DNA of 64,000 nucleotides from Candidatus Poribacteria bacterium (GCA_022827055.1 JAJDTR010000029.1:1-64000), one strand, 5' to 3'; shown: positions 42,768-52,635, counted from the first letter of the stretch. A program made the numbers and translations. Notes: a model not told the origin generated them from the letters alone.

Positions 42768-43568
42768 ATGAACACACCCCAAATTGACACAGCTGAGCAG
42801 CTAAGCCGATGGCAAAGATTCAAAAACACCGTTGTATGGGAATACATACAAGTTGCCGTTGTTGCTTTTGTGCTTGTCTTTGGGTTTATCCGCCCCTTTA
42901 TAATCGAACCGTTCAAAATTCCATCGGGCTCCATGGAGAATACTCTACTCATCGGAGATCGTATACTTGTCTGTAAGTTCATCTACGGTATTAAGATTCC
43001 AGGGACAGATATCAAACTCTTCGATTTTCATAAGCCCACGCGCGGAGATGTGTTCGTGTTTATTCCGCCGCATGAAAAGGCGAAGAACTTCATTAAACGC
43101 GCCGTTGCCATTGAAGGAGATACCGTGGAAACGAAGAAGGATACACTTCGTGTGAATGGTAAAGCGATTGATGACAGCAACTATACCAAACATTTGTCAC
43201 TCCCTTATCACAGGCGTGATTTTCCGCCCTTTCTCAGGCCGCAGTATGTCCCTGATGGTGAAGCGTTTGCCGATTTCAAGATTTCGCCGAATCGATTTTA
43301 CCGCAAGTTTCCTGATGGCAAGCCATTCTCGGTTCCCGACGGTTTCGTTTTTGCGATGGGCGACAATCGAGATCAGAGTAGCGACAGCAGAACATGGGGG
43401 CCCGCCATGCTCGACAACGTCAAGGGTCAGGCGTTTATGGTCTATTGGTCGTACGACAGCATCAGCAAGCGTAGTAGGCCATGGGCAATCTGGGAGATTC
43501 CAAAAATGATTCGATTCAACCGTATCGGCAAGTTAATCCGCTCAGAATTTGATGGAAGTCAAGAGTGA
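42768..43568 (+). CDS. lepB: Signal peptidase I
   Basis: Membrane serine-lysine protease that removes signal peptides. ATG 42768 has GGAGG 10 bases upstream and the product starts shortly before the single membrane helix (residues 27-45); the frame is open from 42684 without a signal. Catalytic S55 lies in IPSGSMENTL and K110 in FIKRAVAIEGD; the later box FAMGDNRDQSSDSRTWGP is complete. Length of about 266 residues is normal. Confidence 0.95.
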   Translation: MNTPQIDTAEQLSRWQRFKNTVVWEYIQVAVVAFVLVFGFIRPFIIEPFKIPSGSMENTLLIGDRILVCKFIYGIKIPGTDIKLFDFHKPTRGDVFVFIPPHEKAKNFIKRAVAIEGDTVETKKDTLRVNGKAIDDSNYTKHLSLPYHRRDFPPFLRPQYVPDGEAFADFKISPNRFYRKFPDGKPFSVPDGFVFAMGDNRDQSSDSRTWGPAMLDNVKGQAFMVYWSYDSISKRSRPWAIWEIPKMIRFNRIGKLIRSEFDGSQE

Positions 43569-43595
43569 CGTGCGAAAGGTATCCCTGAGTTATCC

Positions 43596-44690
43596 TTGGA
43601 AATCCGTTTAGATCATATTGTCAAATCATTCGATACCACGAAGGCTGTTAATGATGTCTGCCTTGAGATTGCGGAAGGCGAGTTATTTTTCCTTCTAGGT
43701 CCCTCGGGGTGCGGCAAGACGACATGTCTGCGGGTTATCGCGGGATTCTATCAACCCGATGCAGGTCGATTAATGTTCGGTGATCGTGTCATGAATGGTG
43801 TGCCGCCCCATAAACGAAACACTGGAATGGTCTTCCAGAATTATGCGCTGTGGCCACACATGACCGTGTCCGAGAATATCGCTTACGGTCTGTTACTCCG
43901 CAAGGTTGACAAGGGGACAAGAGAAAAGCGTGTAGCGGAGGCGCTTGAGATGGTGCAGATGCCGGAGTTCGCTGATCGTCCCGTGAACAAGCTATCCGGC
44001 GGACAACAACAGCGAATCGCGCTGGCGCGCGCGTTGGTCGTTGAGCCAAGCGTACTGCTGCTTGACGAACCCTTGAGCAACCTTGATGCTCAGTTACGCC
44101 TCGAAATGCGCCGCGAGATTAAACAGATTCACTCGCGCTCTCGAACTACAGCCGTCTATGTCACCCACGACCAGGCCGAGGCCCTCTCTCTCGCAGACCG
44201 CATGGCAATAATGCAAGACGGCGAAATCGTGCAGGTGGGCACGCCGCGTGAAATCTACCGTTTCCCTGCCAACGCTTTTGTCGCCAGTTTCGTCGGCGAG
44301 ACCAACTTCATCAGTGGCAAGATTCGCTCTCTGTCCAACGGCTCGGCCGAGATTGATACACCGATTGGCACTCTTCATTCCGCGTCCGTCTACCATAACT
44401 TTGCCGTAGGTGAAAAAGCAAACTGCTCAATTCGTCCCGAGGCGATAAACTCAGCCGATAACATCCCGCCGACCACACCCAATCAGTATCACGCCAAGGT
44501 TCTTGATGCAACCTATCTTGGGCGCGTTGAGGAATATCAACTCATAATAACCGGCGATGTCCGAATCAAAGCCGTGCTTCACAACCCCGGCACCTCTAGT
44601 AAACTGACGGGCGATGCGCTCCAGTTTTGGATTAACCCTGAAGATGTTGTTCCGTTGCCCGCTCGTGACTCGCATCAACAGACAGGATAG
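43596..44690 (+). CDS. ABC importer ATP-binding protein with TOBE domain (MalK/PotA/FbpC group)
   Basis: ATPase for an importer of sugars, polyamines or iron. Walker A GPSGCGKTT is at 35-43, the Q-loop in VFQNYALWPHMTV, signature LSGGQQQR at 133-140, Walker B LLLDEP at 154-159, then the H-loop VTHDQ. After about residue 235 a TOBE-type regulatory domain begins (FVGETNFISGKI, CSIRPEAI). Start is TTG 43596, 28 bases after lepB. No permease or binding protein is adjacent, so it would have to work with subunits encoded elsewhere. Confidence 0.9.
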   Translation: MEIRLDHIVKSFDTTKAVNDVCLEIAEGELFFLLGPSGCGKTTCLRVIAGFYQPDAGRLMFGDRVMNGVPPHKRNTGMVFQNYALWPHMTVSENIAYGLLLRKVDKGTREKRVAEALEMVQMPEFADRPVNKLSGGQQQRIALARALVVEPSVLLLDEPLSNLDAQLRLEMRREIKQIHSRSRTTAVYVTHDQAEALSLADRMAIMQDGEIVQVGTPREIYRFPANAFVASFVGETNFISGKIRSLSNGSAEIDTPIGTLHSASVYHNFAVGEKANCSIRPEAINSADNIPPTTPNQYHAKVLDATYLGRVEEYQLIITGDVRIKAVLHNPGTSSKLTGDALQFWINPEDVVPLPARDSHQQTG

Positions 44691-44871
44691 AAGTATCTGC
44701 CTTCAATTCGCATGGAACCGTTTGGTAAGGTTCCTCCCAATTTTCACGTTAAATGCGCCGCACCCCAGCGGCATGAGGCATAATCGCCAATCCATCCATT
44801 CAAGCACAAGTGACCACGGGGGCAAACTCATCAGTCAGCGTCATTGAGCCGCACATTGAGGAGAACTGGTC

Positions 44872-47800
44872 GTGCAATACACGCCTAATCAGAAGAAAGC
44901 CCACGACATAAATCGGCATATCGGAGTAACAGCCGGTGCAGGATCGGGCAAAACCGAGGTGTTGGCAAACCGTTACCTCAAGATTCTGCTGGAATCCGAT
45001 GTCTCAGTGCGAAGTGTCGTCGCCATCACCTTTACGGAGAAAGCCGCCGCCGAACTCAAAGTGCGGGTGCTAAAAAAGATTGACGAGAAGACACTCTCAA
45101 GCGCCGGAAACGACCGGCTGCTGGCGAAATTGGAAACCATCCGTGAAGAATTCACCGCCGCCCCCATCTCGACAATTCACGAGTTCTGTGCGCGCATCTT
45201 GCGACAATATCCGATTAAAGGCATCGGCTCAGGATTCGACATTTTGCAGGGAGTCGATCATTGGCTGGTTCTTCGGGACACAATCGATTCAACGTTGAGA
45301 TGTATTGCCAATCGTCCACGGGGAGATGATACACGGGAAAAGCTTGCTAATCTGCTGCGATTGTTTGGTCGAAGGAAACTTGAGAGGATCCTCAATAAAC
45401 TTTTGAGCAATCGTGATGTGACCAATAACTTGCTTAAATCGCTGTACCGTGAATCGGACGAGCAAATCATAACAGCGTGGGAGGAATTTCTAGGCGCGGA
45501 ATTCGGACGAAGCCTGAGAGAGCGGTTTCCGATCGACCAATGGGTAAAATCTCTAAACAACACTCTCGGTGTTGCGACAGGGAAGAATGCGTCCAAAGTC
45601 AAAGATCTGACGAAGCAGCTTCAGAACAAGGGAAACATCACGGCCTCACGGCCGATTCTCTCCGAGATTTCCCTCTTAATTTTGACCCGGGCTGGGGATA
45701 TTGCCAAACAGAATTTCCTAGGAAAAGGGACTGACACTACCGCGGTTGAAACCGATATCAAGTTCCTCACCGAAGCGGCACAACATTTCCGGTCTTTTCC
45801 GTCCCTTACCGATGACGATGCCTTTCTCATCCGCGTCACATATCCGCTGTTAGCTATCTATGATCTGATACACGAGCAATACACGAATTACAAACTGACA
45901 CAGGGCGCATTAGATTTTGAAGACCTTCAAATCGAGGTCAAGAATCTGTTGGGTGATGACAAGATCCGCAGCCGCCTTGCTCGTCAATACTCCCATATCA
46001 TGATAGATGAATATCAGGACACCAACGGTTTGCAGTACGATATCATCAAGCCGCTAGTCTCCGGCTTTGAATCGGGCAATCTGTTCATCGTCGGAGACCA
46101 AAAACAGAGCATTTACGGTTTTCGAGGCGCGGATGTGCGGATATTCCGCCAAACCTTGGCCGGCATGAGCACGTACCAGTCTGGAAAAACTGATGATTTT
46201 CTGTGGGAGACTGAAATCGTTCAAGCGGAGGAATCCGAGAAGCGAGGTGATATTCATATCCCGGAGGCATTTCGTTTCCTGCGGAACCTTGTCGGTTTTG
46301 TCAATTTGATCTTTGGGAGAATTATGGGAGATGGCAGTCTCAATGAATTTGAAGTGGCGTATGAACCGCTGATTATGGGCCGGAAAAACGAGGCGTCCGG
46401 TGACGTAGAATTGATCATTGGTCAGGAGCCGGAGGTCCAAGAAAACGAGCTAATCGCCTCACGTATACGCCACTTGATTGAGTCCAACGATCTCGTCTGG
46501 GATCGCGATACCGAAAAACCGCGTCCAATGCGATACAGCGACATCGCTATTCTCATCAGGAGCCGTACTCGACTCCCGGAAATCGAGTCTGCACTAATCA
46601 AAGCGAGGATTCCATATTGCGTCACAAGCGGGATTGGGTTTTATCAGCGGCAGGAAATCTATGATATCTGGAATTACCTGCAATTTCTCGAAGATTCAAC
46701 CAATGATGTAGCGTTGATTGGAATCCTGCGAGGTCCGTTTTTCAGTATCTCCGATGTGGAACTGTTTGAAATCTCACAACGTTCCAATCAGGGTTCATTT
46801 TGGGAAAGGGTCAAGAACTACGCAGTACAATCCGGCGCATCTGCGACGAATGGCGATAGCCACAGCCAAGTACAGGATTCAAGTGGTCAGTCCGAAGCGA
46901 GGGCCTCAGACTTTCTCCTATACGCCTGTGAAACTTTTGAAAAACATCTGAAGATTTACGGCCGTCTGCCCATCGCAACATTAATTCGTCGGATAGTCAA
47001 TGATACAGGTATGATTGGAACGCTGTCCGTGGGGTTTTCCGGCGGACAGCGATGGGCAAATTTTGAAAAACTGTTGGAAATGGCACGCGACTTTGACAGA
47101 TCGGAATTTTCCGAACTGTCCGATTTCATAGAACGGTTGAATCTGTTGATTGAAGAGGAGGACCGCGAAGGTCAAGCAAGGATCGAGTCTTCAGAGGACG
47201 TCGTTCAAGTGATGACCATCCACGCCGCGAAAGGGCTGGAGTTTCCAGTCGTTGTCCTGCCGTACCTAAGTCGAAAATTTAAATTCGATCAGGACCCGTT
47301 CATTGACGAGGAGGTTGGCATCGGTTTCAGTCCGGCAAGGCCCGACAAGAACTACGAAAGAAGTAACCCATCAATTGCCAGAGTCATGAAAAAGCGCCAA
47401 GCGCAGAAAACCGTCGCCGAGGAAAAGAGACTCTTTTATGTGGCTGCAACCCGTGCTCGCGACAGACTTATCCTCTCGGGATCTGCCAGTTTAAGCAGCA
47501 AAACGCCTAGTGATTGTTGGTTCAATTGGATGCTAAACTCTCTCGAACTGACAGAAGTCCCTAACGAATCTCGGATTGAATTCCCCGTGACGATTGAAAC
47601 CTTCACTGAAGACTCGCGAACGCCAATTTCGTTCAATCTCCCTATCCGACTATTCCATTCCACTGAGCAGATGAATCTCCCAAGCGAATCGCCGAAACCT
47701 TCGTCACCTCCCGTCGACTTTCCCGAGATTCACATAGAGCCGGTGGAAAGCACACCGGCTGGTGAAAATCTGTCTGTGCCGCAACTATTGAGCTATATCC

Positions 47801-48495
47801 ACTGTCCCACGAAGTTCTACCTTAAACATCGCCTCGGTTTTCCGGAAACAAATGTCCTCGTCCCGGAGGAAAACGACTCGGATCTGCAAGATGCCGCAAT
47901 TCGCAGCGTACTTGGTCAAATAAGAACAAATGCGGATTGCAATCGCGATCTGGGCATGTTAATCAACATTGCCGTGGAATCCGTATCGGACGCCCTCACT
48001 GAAGATGGCGTGACTTTCCACGTCGAGCACTTCCTGGATTCTGATCTCGGAAAGCTGGCGTTAGCCGCCAACGAAAGCTGCTGCGAACAAGAGATTCACG
48101 CACTGCTCGACAATCACGTTATTCATGGCGTAGTAGACCGACTCTACAAAGGCGCGGACGGGTTATGGCGGATTATCGATTATGAAACCAATCAATTCGA
48201 CTCGCCAGAGATTGAAACGTGGTTAGACTTTTACCGTCCGAAAGTCGAGTTGTGCGCGCTGCTGGTTCATCGACTTCACCCGGAACAGCAGGTAATACCG
48301 GCAACAATTTTCTTTACCTGGCTCGCCGAATCCCATTCAATGAACCTGACCGCGGACGAATTAGAACATCTGGAGCGGCAGTGGATTGAGAGAATTAAAG
48401 CCATTCAGACGGGGACGTTCGATAAAAACAGAGAGCACTGCTCGCATTGTCCCTACTTTGTAGAAGAGCAGTGCCTGCTTTCGGATTCGGAATAG
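44872..48495 (+). CDS. AddA-like UvrD/Rep helicase with C-terminal nuclease-like domain
   Basis: Large SF1A helicase (1207 residues) of the double-strand break end-processing type. Motifs: AGAGSGKTEV (21-30), AITFTEKAAAELK, IDEYQDTN, VGDQKQSIYGFRGAD, MTIHAAKGLEFPVVVLP and YVAATRARDRL. A PD-(D/E)XK-like domain follows, but its DYKT motif reads D1103-Y-E1105-T, i.e. the lysine is glutamate. C978, C1190, C1193 and C1201 match the iron-sulfur pattern of AddB/Cas4 nucleases. No AddB-like partner lies beside it. GTG start, with GAGGAG about 8 bases upstream. Confidence 0.88.
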   Translation: MQYTPNQKKAHDINRHIGVTAGAGSGKTEVLANRYLKILLESDVSVRSVVAITFTEKAAAELKVRVLKKIDEKTLSSAGNDRLLAKLETIREEFTAAPISTIHEFCARILRQYPIKGIGSGFDILQGVDHWLVLRDTIDSTLRCIANRPRGDDTREKLANLLRLFGRRKLERILNKLLSNRDVTNNLLKSLYRESDEQIITAWEEFLGAEFGRSLRERFPIDQWVKSLNNTLGVATGKNASKVKDLTKQLQNKGNITASRPILSEISLLILTRAGDIAKQNFLGKGTDTTAVETDIKFLTEAAQHFRSFPSLTDDDAFLIRVTYPLLAIYDLIHEQYTNYKLTQGALDFEDLQIEVKNLLGDDKIRSRLARQYSHIMIDEYQDTNGLQYDIIKPLVSGFESGNLFIVGDQKQSIYGFRGADVRIFRQTLAGMSTYQSGKTDDFLWETEIVQAEESEKRGDIHIPEAFRFLRNLVGFVNLIFGRIMGDGSLNEFEVAYEPLIMGRKNEASGDVELIIGQEPEVQENELIASRIRHLIESNDLVWDRDTEKPRPMRYSDIAILIRSRTRLPEIESALIKARIPYCVTSGIGFYQRQEIYDIWNYLQFLEDSTNDVALIGILRGPFFSISDVELFEISQRSNQGSFWERVKNYAVQSGASATNGDSHSQVQDSSGQSEARASDFLLYACETFEKHLKIYGRLPIATLIRRIVNDTGMIGTLSVGFSGGQRWANFEKLLEMARDFDRSEFSELSDFIERLNLLIEEEDREGQARIESSEDVVQVMTIHAAKGLEFPVVVLPYLSRKFKFDQDPFIDEEVGIGFSPARPDKNYERSNPSIARVMKKRQAQKTVAEEKRLFYVAATRARDRLILSGSASLSSKTPSDCWFNWMLNSLELTEVPNESRIEFPVTIETFTEDSRTPISFNLPIRLFHSTEQMNLPSESPKPSSPPVDFPEIHIEPVESTPAGENLSVPQLLSYIHCPTKFYLKHRLGFPETNVLVPEENDSDLQDAAIRSVLGQIRTNADCNRDLGMLINIAVESVSDALTEDGVTFHVEHFLDSDLGKLALAANESCCEQEIHALLDNHVIHGVVDRLYKGADGLWRIIDYETNQFDSPEIETWLDFYRPKVELCALLVHRLHPEQQVIPATIFFTWLAESHSMNLTADELEHLERQWIERIKAIQTGTFDKNREHCSHCPYFVEEQCLLSDSE

Positions 48496-48711
48496 CCGGC
48501 AAGATTAAGGAGTCGGGTGCCTCGGTTCGTAGTAACGCAGGGAAGAACCGACTTCCGATTGACACCGTCCAGTCCAAACCGTACACTTCGGAAGTTAATG
48601 GGGAGCAACCAGTTGAAGCATATCTTTGATGCGATGGTTGAAATCCCACTACAATCCGAAGCGCGACCATCCCATTAACCATCAAGAAACACAACTTCAC
48701 GAGGAGTATAC

Positions 48712-49722
48712 ATGAATCGACCTCCGGAGTCATTTGTGCGAGTGTGGGAAGACCGCTTGCTCGATTTTTCAACCGCTTGTCACGAGAAAGCCGGATTGAC
48801 TCACGACCACGCGGCGCTGATTAGCCGACTCTTGGTCAATTCGGATCTGCGCGGCGTACGCACGCACGGCACACGGAACACCAACGGCTACTGCGGCGGG
48901 TTTGAGAGCGGGAGCCACAATCCACAACCTGACATTCGAGTTATCCATGAGTCGCCGACCGCGGCGGTGCTGGACGGGAACGGCACACTCGGCTATCTTC
49001 CGATGGTGCGCGCGGCCGAATGCGCCATTGGGAAGGCGAAAGAGTTGGGTATGGGCATGGGGCTTGTGCGCTATATCGGGCATTACGGCTCGGCAGGTCA
49101 CTATGCGCGAATGTGCAGCGAGGCTGGCTGTATCGGGTTCTCGGTGCAGGGGTATTCCGATCAAGGCAGAGCCGGAGGGCGCGGGGCGCAACTGGGTTAC
49201 TTCGGCAATCCGCCCATCTGTTTTTCCATACCGTCAGGAGAGGAGCCGACGGTAGTGCTTGATGCCGCGACCTGTATCTTGGCGGATTACCAACGCGGAC
49301 CAGAATTCGACGAACTCCTGTCCCTAATCCCGGCGGCATTTTTCAAGAGCATCGGGTACACGGCGGTTGCCAGCTTGCTGGGCGGCGCGTTGACCGGATT
49401 CACCGAACCGCCGCCGGAGGACACCGCCAAATGGAGCGGGGCGCAGTTGGGAGGAATGGTTCTCGCCATCCGCATCGATTCCGTGGTGCCCGAGGCGGTC
49501 TTCAAAGCGGAGGTTGACCGGATGGTGAGGGATGTACGCGAGACTTACGAGCCGATGCCGGGGTATGACCGCGCGTTACTGCCGGGCGCGATGGAAGCGG
49601 AATTAATGGAGACGCACCGCCGGGAAGGCATCCGTTACGGCGCGGAGGAGCAGCAGTCGGCGCGGGCGGTGAGCCAAAGACTTGGCGTGCCGCTGCCGTG
49701 GGATCAACCGAACAAACAGTGA
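48712..49722 (+). CDS. LDH2/MDH2-family NAD(P)-dependent oxidoreductase
   Basis: Malate/L-lactate dehydrogenase-like (YlbC/ComC family) enzyme that reduces 2-oxoacids or ureidoglycolate-type substrates. The segment SDLRGVRTHGTRN holds the catalytic histidine, GNGTLGYLPMVRAAECAI and GHYGSAGHYA are the cofactor-binding parts, and the protein ends with LGVPLP as usual. The typical third-domain segment (DMATS) appears as VVLDAATCILADYQRG, somewhat diverged. GAGGAG precedes the ATG. Stand-alone gene. Confidence 0.87.
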   Translation: MNRPPESFVRVWEDRLLDFSTACHEKAGLTHDHAALISRLLVNSDLRGVRTHGTRNTNGYCGGFESGSHNPQPDIRVIHESPTAAVLDGNGTLGYLPMVRAAECAIGKAKELGMGMGLVRYIGHYGSAGHYARMCSEAGCIGFSVQGYSDQGRAGGRGAQLGYFGNPPICFSIPSGEEPTVVLDAATCILADYQRGPEFDELLSLIPAAFFKSIGYTAVASLLGGALTGFTEPPPEDTAKWSGAQLGGMVLAIRIDSVVPEAVFKAEVDRMVRDVRETYEPMPGYDRALLPGAMEAELMETHRREGIRYGAEEQQSARAVSQRLGVPLPWDQPNKQ

Positions 49723-49840
49723 CGGATCACATGAGATTAAGCGAGTGAATTACGAGTACGATAGTAGATCCCATGGTCAATAGCGTACGATTATGACTTT
49801 GGTACTTGCTAACTGAACAGCCTCCAATAGACTCATTCTA

Positions 49841-50311
49841 TCATTCTTCTATTTGCTCGAACAAGCGGCCATGGTTCTCGCGACAGTGCTCAAGCACCAA
49901 GTGGGCTTCAGCTGTTTCCTGCTGCTTCTCTCTTAACTCTTGATTGGCGGTCAGAATCTCGTTTATTGGAGGGCGAAGCCCCGATGAAAAGTGTAGCGCC
50001 AGTAGCATTGCCCACAGAGCGCCTACGTGAATTAGCTTGCGTCGTGTCTTGGATGGCGCTCTGCCGAGAACACCGATGGCCCAGATACCGGCAACGGATC
50101 CCCCGACTGCACAAGCAAATCCGCCAGCGATGGCGTGAGAAACAGCACGCCTCCGAGCATTAAGCCAAGCGCCCAAAATGGCGCCGCTAATGACAGTGCC
50201 AATCAACATGAGAATGGCAGATTCAACGCCGTCCTCCGCATACGTTTCGAGTTGCACAGTTCGCTCGTGAACCCGCTGTTCTGCCTCGCATGCGCCTTCA
50301 TCCGATTCCAT
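49841..50311 (-). CDS. Membrane protein with C-terminal coiled coil, unknown
   Basis: About 156 residues from ATG 50311: an acidic N-terminus, two or three membrane helices (SAILMLIGTVISGAILGAWL, and VGGSVAGIWAIGVLG, then GALWAMLLALHF), and a coiled coil (TANQELREKQQETAEAH). No clear ribosome site is seen at this ATG; a TTG further up at 50347 is possible. I do not recognise the family. Convergent to the LDH2 gene. Confidence 0.5.
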   Translation of the reverse strand: MESDEGACEAEQRVHERTVQLETYAEDGVESAILMLIGTVISGAILGAWLNARRRAVSHAIAGGFACAVGGSVAGIWAIGVLGRAPSKTRRKLIHVGALWAMLLALHFSSGLRPPINEILTANQELREKQQETAEAHLVLEHCRENHGRLFEQIEE

Positions 50312-50365
50312 GGAACCGCGCGCCCGAATAGTTGCCCTCCCGACCAATTGAGGACGATTGTCACT

Positions 50366-50527
50366 ATGAGGATGCCAACTAAAGTAGAAATTCGGTTTGT
50401 TTTCACCGAGCTGCGCCTCGAAAAACAGGTTATTATCAGAGATCTAGAGTTGCTAGGCTTCAGCATTGTAGAAGAGGCCGTCAACGAAGTATATCACAGA
50501 CTACAGGGAAGTATCGCACGAAAATGA
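50366..50527 (+). CDS. Possible small protein, 53 residues
   Basis: ATG 50366 has GAGGA about 11 bases upstream. The product (MPTKVEIRFVFTELRLEKQ, then LELLGFSIVEEAVNEVYHRL) is charged and helical. It ends 13 bases before the thrC start, so it could be a leader gene in the same transcript. No family recognised; it could also be chance. Confidence 0.35.
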   Translation: MRMPTKVEIRFVFTELRLEKQVIIRDLELLGFSIVEEAVNEVYHRLQGSIARK

Positions 50528-50540
50528 CAGAGCAGAATAG

Positions 50541-51665
50541 ATGACTGAATATTGCTGTCACGCTTGCAACAGAACGTACTCCATCGACACCCTCCGCTAC
50601 AAATGCGATTGCGGCGGTGTGCTGAATCTCAAGAAGGAGGGGAACGCCTTCCCGCTTGACGAAATTTCGGGGCGGAGCAGCACGCTTTGGCGTTATCGTG
50701 AAGCTATCCCCGTTAGCAACGATTCATCGATTGTGTCGCTCGGCGAAGGCATGACGCCGCTCCTTCCGTTCCATGATATTGAGTCCAAACACTACCTGAA
50801 ATTAGACTTCATTTCTCCGACCGGATCGTACAAGGATCGTGGTGCCTCCGTACTAATCTCCAAACTGAAGGAACTCGGTATCCGGGAAGTCGTCGAGGAC
50901 TCATCGGGGAATGCCGGCGCCGCGATAGCCGCTTATTGCGCGAGATCCGAAATCGGTTGCACGATCTACTGTCCCGCGTCCACGTCCAAAGGAAAACTCG
51001 CGCAGATCGGCGCCTACGGAGCACGTTTGAAGCTAATTGAAGGCAACCGCGCGGCGACCACGGAGGCAGTGCTAGAAGCGGCGGAAACCACCTATTACGC
51101 CTCTCACAACTGGAATCCGTTCTTTCTGGAGGGAACAAAAACGGTAGCGTTCGAGATTGCCGAGCAACTTGGATGGAGAGCGCCCGATCATGTCATCTGT
51201 CCTATCGGGTTCGGAAGTGTCTACCTCGGCTTGTACATCGGGTTCGGCGAGCTATGTCGGAAGGGAATTATTGAGAGGATTCCCCACCTACACGGCGTGC
51301 AGTCGGCCGCGTGCTCCCCGATCTACACGGCGTATAGCGAAAATGGCAAGATTAAACGAACCCCTCAGACCTACGAAACACTAGCCGAGGGAATTGCGGC
51401 GGAATATCCGATTCGGGGTGAGATGATTTTGGAAGCGCAGCGAGAAACGGACGGGGTGTTCACCGTCGTGAGCGAGGAGGATATTAAAGCCGGGATTCAA
51501 GCGCTTGCCGGGAGGGGAATTTACGTCGAGCCTACGTCCGCGGTTGTCGTGAAGGCGTTCGACAAGTTTGTGGAGGCGGGGATTACCGGTCGGGGTGATA
51601 CGGTTGTTTCGATACTTACGGGGTCCGGGTTGAAGGCGACGGAGAAGTTAATGAAGATTTTGTGA
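50541..51665 (+). CDS. thrC: Threonine synthase
   Basis: PLP enzyme converting O-phosphohomoserine to threonine. An N-terminal zinc-ribbon-like part (C6, C9, C22, C24) precedes the catalytic domain with the PLP lysine K98 in TGSYKDRGA, the SSGNAGAAIAAY phosphate loop, and ILTGSGLKA at the C-terminus. Length (374) fits the short, archaeal-type threonine synthases; related threonine dehydratases lack the N-terminal ribbon. Start ATG 50541 has no strong Shine-Dalgarno, only AGAG. Confidence 0.9.
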   Translation: MTEYCCHACNRTYSIDTLRYKCDCGGVLNLKKEGNAFPLDEISGRSSTLWRYREAIPVSNDSSIVSLGEGMTPLLPFHDIESKHYLKLDFISPTGSYKDRGASVLISKLKELGIREVVEDSSGNAGAAIAAYCARSEIGCTIYCPASTSKGKLAQIGAYGARLKLIEGNRAATTEAVLEAAETTYYASHNWNPFFLEGTKTVAFEIAEQLGWRAPDHVICPIGFGSVYLGLYIGFGELCRKGIIERIPHLHGVQSAACSPIYTAYSENGKIKRTPQTYETLAEGIAAEYPIRGEMILEAQRETDGVFTVVSEEDIKAGIQALAGRGIYVEPTSAVVVKAFDKFVEAGITGRGDTVVSILTGSGLKATEKLMKIL

Positions 51666-51713
51666 GAAGCAACGACTAACGGACTTAAACCATCCAAACT
51701 TTCACCCAGTGAG

Positions 51714-51951
51714 CGTAGGTTGGGTTGAACGGAAACCGTAATCAAATGCAGAGGGAAGTTGGAAACTCTGAAGTCACATATTGTTTATGCCGCTAAAACA
51801 CGAGTGAAACCCAACTCTCCTTAGCAAATGCGGCGAATCGATTGAGGTGTTGGGTTTCACTAGCGATATCTGGTGGGTCCGTTTACTGGAAGAAAAGAGC
51901 GTTATTTGAACGTAACAATCAACCATCTATTACCGTTCAACCCAACCTACG
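51714..51951. repeat. 238-bp element with 19-bp perfect inverted ends
   Basis: CGTAGGTTGGGTTGAACGG at 51714-51732 and its exact reverse complement at 51933-51951. Inside lies a second inverted pair, AGTGAAACCCAAC (51803-51815) and GTTGGGTTTCACT (51849-51861). No gene. A degraded relative lies at 59501-59600. Probably a MITE-like repeat; no clear target duplication was found. Confidence 0.7.
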
Positions 51952-52071
51952 TACTGTAACTGATTCATCGGGCGGCTGTACCTTTCTTCTTCCGATCGTC
52001 AGCAGAGATTTTCAAGGACTAGCAATTCGCTGTTGCTTCAGCGTTTCGATTTCCCGTGCGAGTTCTTCAAT

Positions 52072-52461
52072 CTATTTCGCTTGTGCGCGATTCACTCTAC
52101 TGCTCCATGCAACGATGCCCTGCGGGATAACGACAGCCACCACAATTAGCGCCATGAGCCAATTGATATGTTTATCAAGACTATCGAGTTTCCCACGTAC
52201 CCATGAAACACTCTGCTCTACGGTTTGAAGTCGGGTAGCTAACGCTTCAATCTTTGTGTGGGTTGCGGTGATGTCCGATTGTAATTCCTGCTTGACTGCA
52301 GTGATTTCCGCCTTCAGTTCCCGCTTGGCTGCACTGAGTTCCGCTTTGACCTCGTCCTTAACAATCAAGCGGATCTTATCAAGGTCTTGAGGCGTTAGTT
52401 CGGCGAATGCTGGAAACGCTATTGTGCAAAGGAGTATTGGAAGAAAGAGAATAGATCTCAT
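52072..52461 (-). CDS. Small secreted coiled-coil membrane protein
   Basis: Start ATG 52461 has AAAGGAG 6 bases upstream. The 129-residue product has a signal peptide (MRSILFLPILLCTIAFPAFA), a heptad coiled coil (about 25-95, e.g. VKAELSAAKRELKAEITAVKQ in parts) and a single membrane helix near the C-terminus (WLMALIVVAVVIPQGIVAW). It would be anchored in the inner membrane with the coil in the periplasm. Family not recognised; role unknown. Confidence 0.75.
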   Translation of the reverse strand: MRSILFLPILLCTIAFPAFAELTPQDLDKIRLIVKDEVKAELSAAKRELKAEITAVKQELQSDITATHTKIEALATRLQTVEQSVSWVRGKLDSLDKHINWLMALIVVAVVIPQGIVAWSSRVNRAQAK

Positions 52462-52635
52462 GGGGTTCTCCTTTTGGATATAGCAGATCGCCAGCAAGTC
52501 TCATTTTATATCTGCTGCGCGATTGTGCCTAAAATAGCCTGTCTGAACAGTAGGTCTCAAGTTCATTTTTCATTCTGAGGAACGATCTTATAGTATTATA
52601 CGAATTTGCCCATGAATGAAGGTTCACACCAACGG

